Below are positions 6,299-6,370 of a DNA stretch of 6,370 nt, in pieces (position 1 is the first letter of the stretch; every line of letters begins with the position of its first letter). The stretch comes from an uncultured Verrucomicrobiales bacterium. GTDB taxonomy: Bacteria > Verrucomicrobiota > Verrucomicrobiia > Verrucomicrobiales > Akkermansiaceae. The notes beneath the pieces are model-generated. The model was not told the origin of the DNA. It made no database searches and worked only from the letters and a program-made list of their open reading frames with translations. Location of the stretch: assembly GCA_937969125.1 (NCBI GenBank), contig CALBVA010000076.1, positions 1 through 6,370 of the forward strand, in the 5' to 3' direction. A program made the translations under genes and the position numbers.

Positions 6299-6370
6299 TT
6301 AGCTGGCCTTTGAGAGACCGGAGATATTGTCCAAATCCTTCCGTCGCTGTTCGAGACGTGAGATGTGGGC
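6299..6370 (-). CDS. C-terminal end of an unidentified upstream gene (partial)
   Basis: Read from the right edge on the minus strand, one frame gives 23 codons ending in TAA (6299-6301). The peptide is helix-like and charged, with ISRLEQRRKDLDNI near its start. I prefer this frame because the stop leaves a 40-base gap to the next start, matching the 41-base gap downstream, and because the residues look like a protein C-terminus. The other two frames are also open across this short stretch, one ending as ATGA over the lipoprotein start, so the choice is uncertain. The tail resembles the helical end of the lipoprotein in style; a second small coiled-coil protein is possible but cannot be shown from 23 residues. 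Confidence 0.45.
   Translation of the reverse strand, partial: AHISRLEQRRKDLDNISGLSKAS

Noticed and set aside
6255..6370. Alternative minus-strand frame ending TGA over the lipoprotein start, which would give an ATGA overlap
   Set aside because: It is open only because the stretch is short. Its last part is encoded by the A-rich leader and reads NPTYFKKTTP, less protein-like than the frame ending at 6299. It cannot be fully excluded.

Overview
The window looks like a moderately GC-rich bacterial chromosome (55-60% GC by eye) from a lineage rich in Hanks-type kinases and FHA proteins. Verrucomicrobiota is my best guess, with Planctomycetota or another complex Gram-negative group possible. The support is protein style, a Gram-negative-type lipoprotein and translation starts without Shine-Dalgarno sequences. 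It is an inference, because no marker gene is present.

Layout: at the left edge (1-299, + strand) is the 3' end of an ABC/AAA-type ATPase gene. It converges on a minus-strand cluster that fills the rest of the window. Read in its own direction, from right to left, the cluster holds: the last 23 codons of an unidentified gene (6299-6370); a small lipoprotein with a basic helical body (5923-6258); a transmembrane Ser/Thr kinase with a periplasmic coiled coil and a probable tandem pair of NTF2-like domains (3644-5881); a PP2C-type phosphatase with a C-terminal membrane anchor (2712-3647, start overlapping the kinase stop as ATGA); and a half-size ABCG-type exporter with two N-terminal FHA domains (325-2685). 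Gaps of 40, 41, -4 and 26 bases suggest one operon. The window has no gene-free stretch over 300 bases, and I saw no tRNA, rRNA, CRISPR array or mobile element.

Proposed working: the kinase senses something outside the inner membrane through its coiled coil and NTF2-like region, perhaps with the lipoprotein. It phosphorylates a target on the cytoplasmic side, the membrane-held PP2C reverses this, and the FHA domains read the phosphothreonine to control the ABC exporter. The FHA-FHA-ABC-membrane layout matches mycobacterial Rv1747, which is encoded next to its kinase PknF. The set lipoprotein, membrane kinase, PP2C, FHA and ABC also recalls the threonine phosphorylation pathway of type VI secretion (PpkA, PppA, Fha1, TagQRST), although no secretion gene is visible here. 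The exported substrate is unknown.
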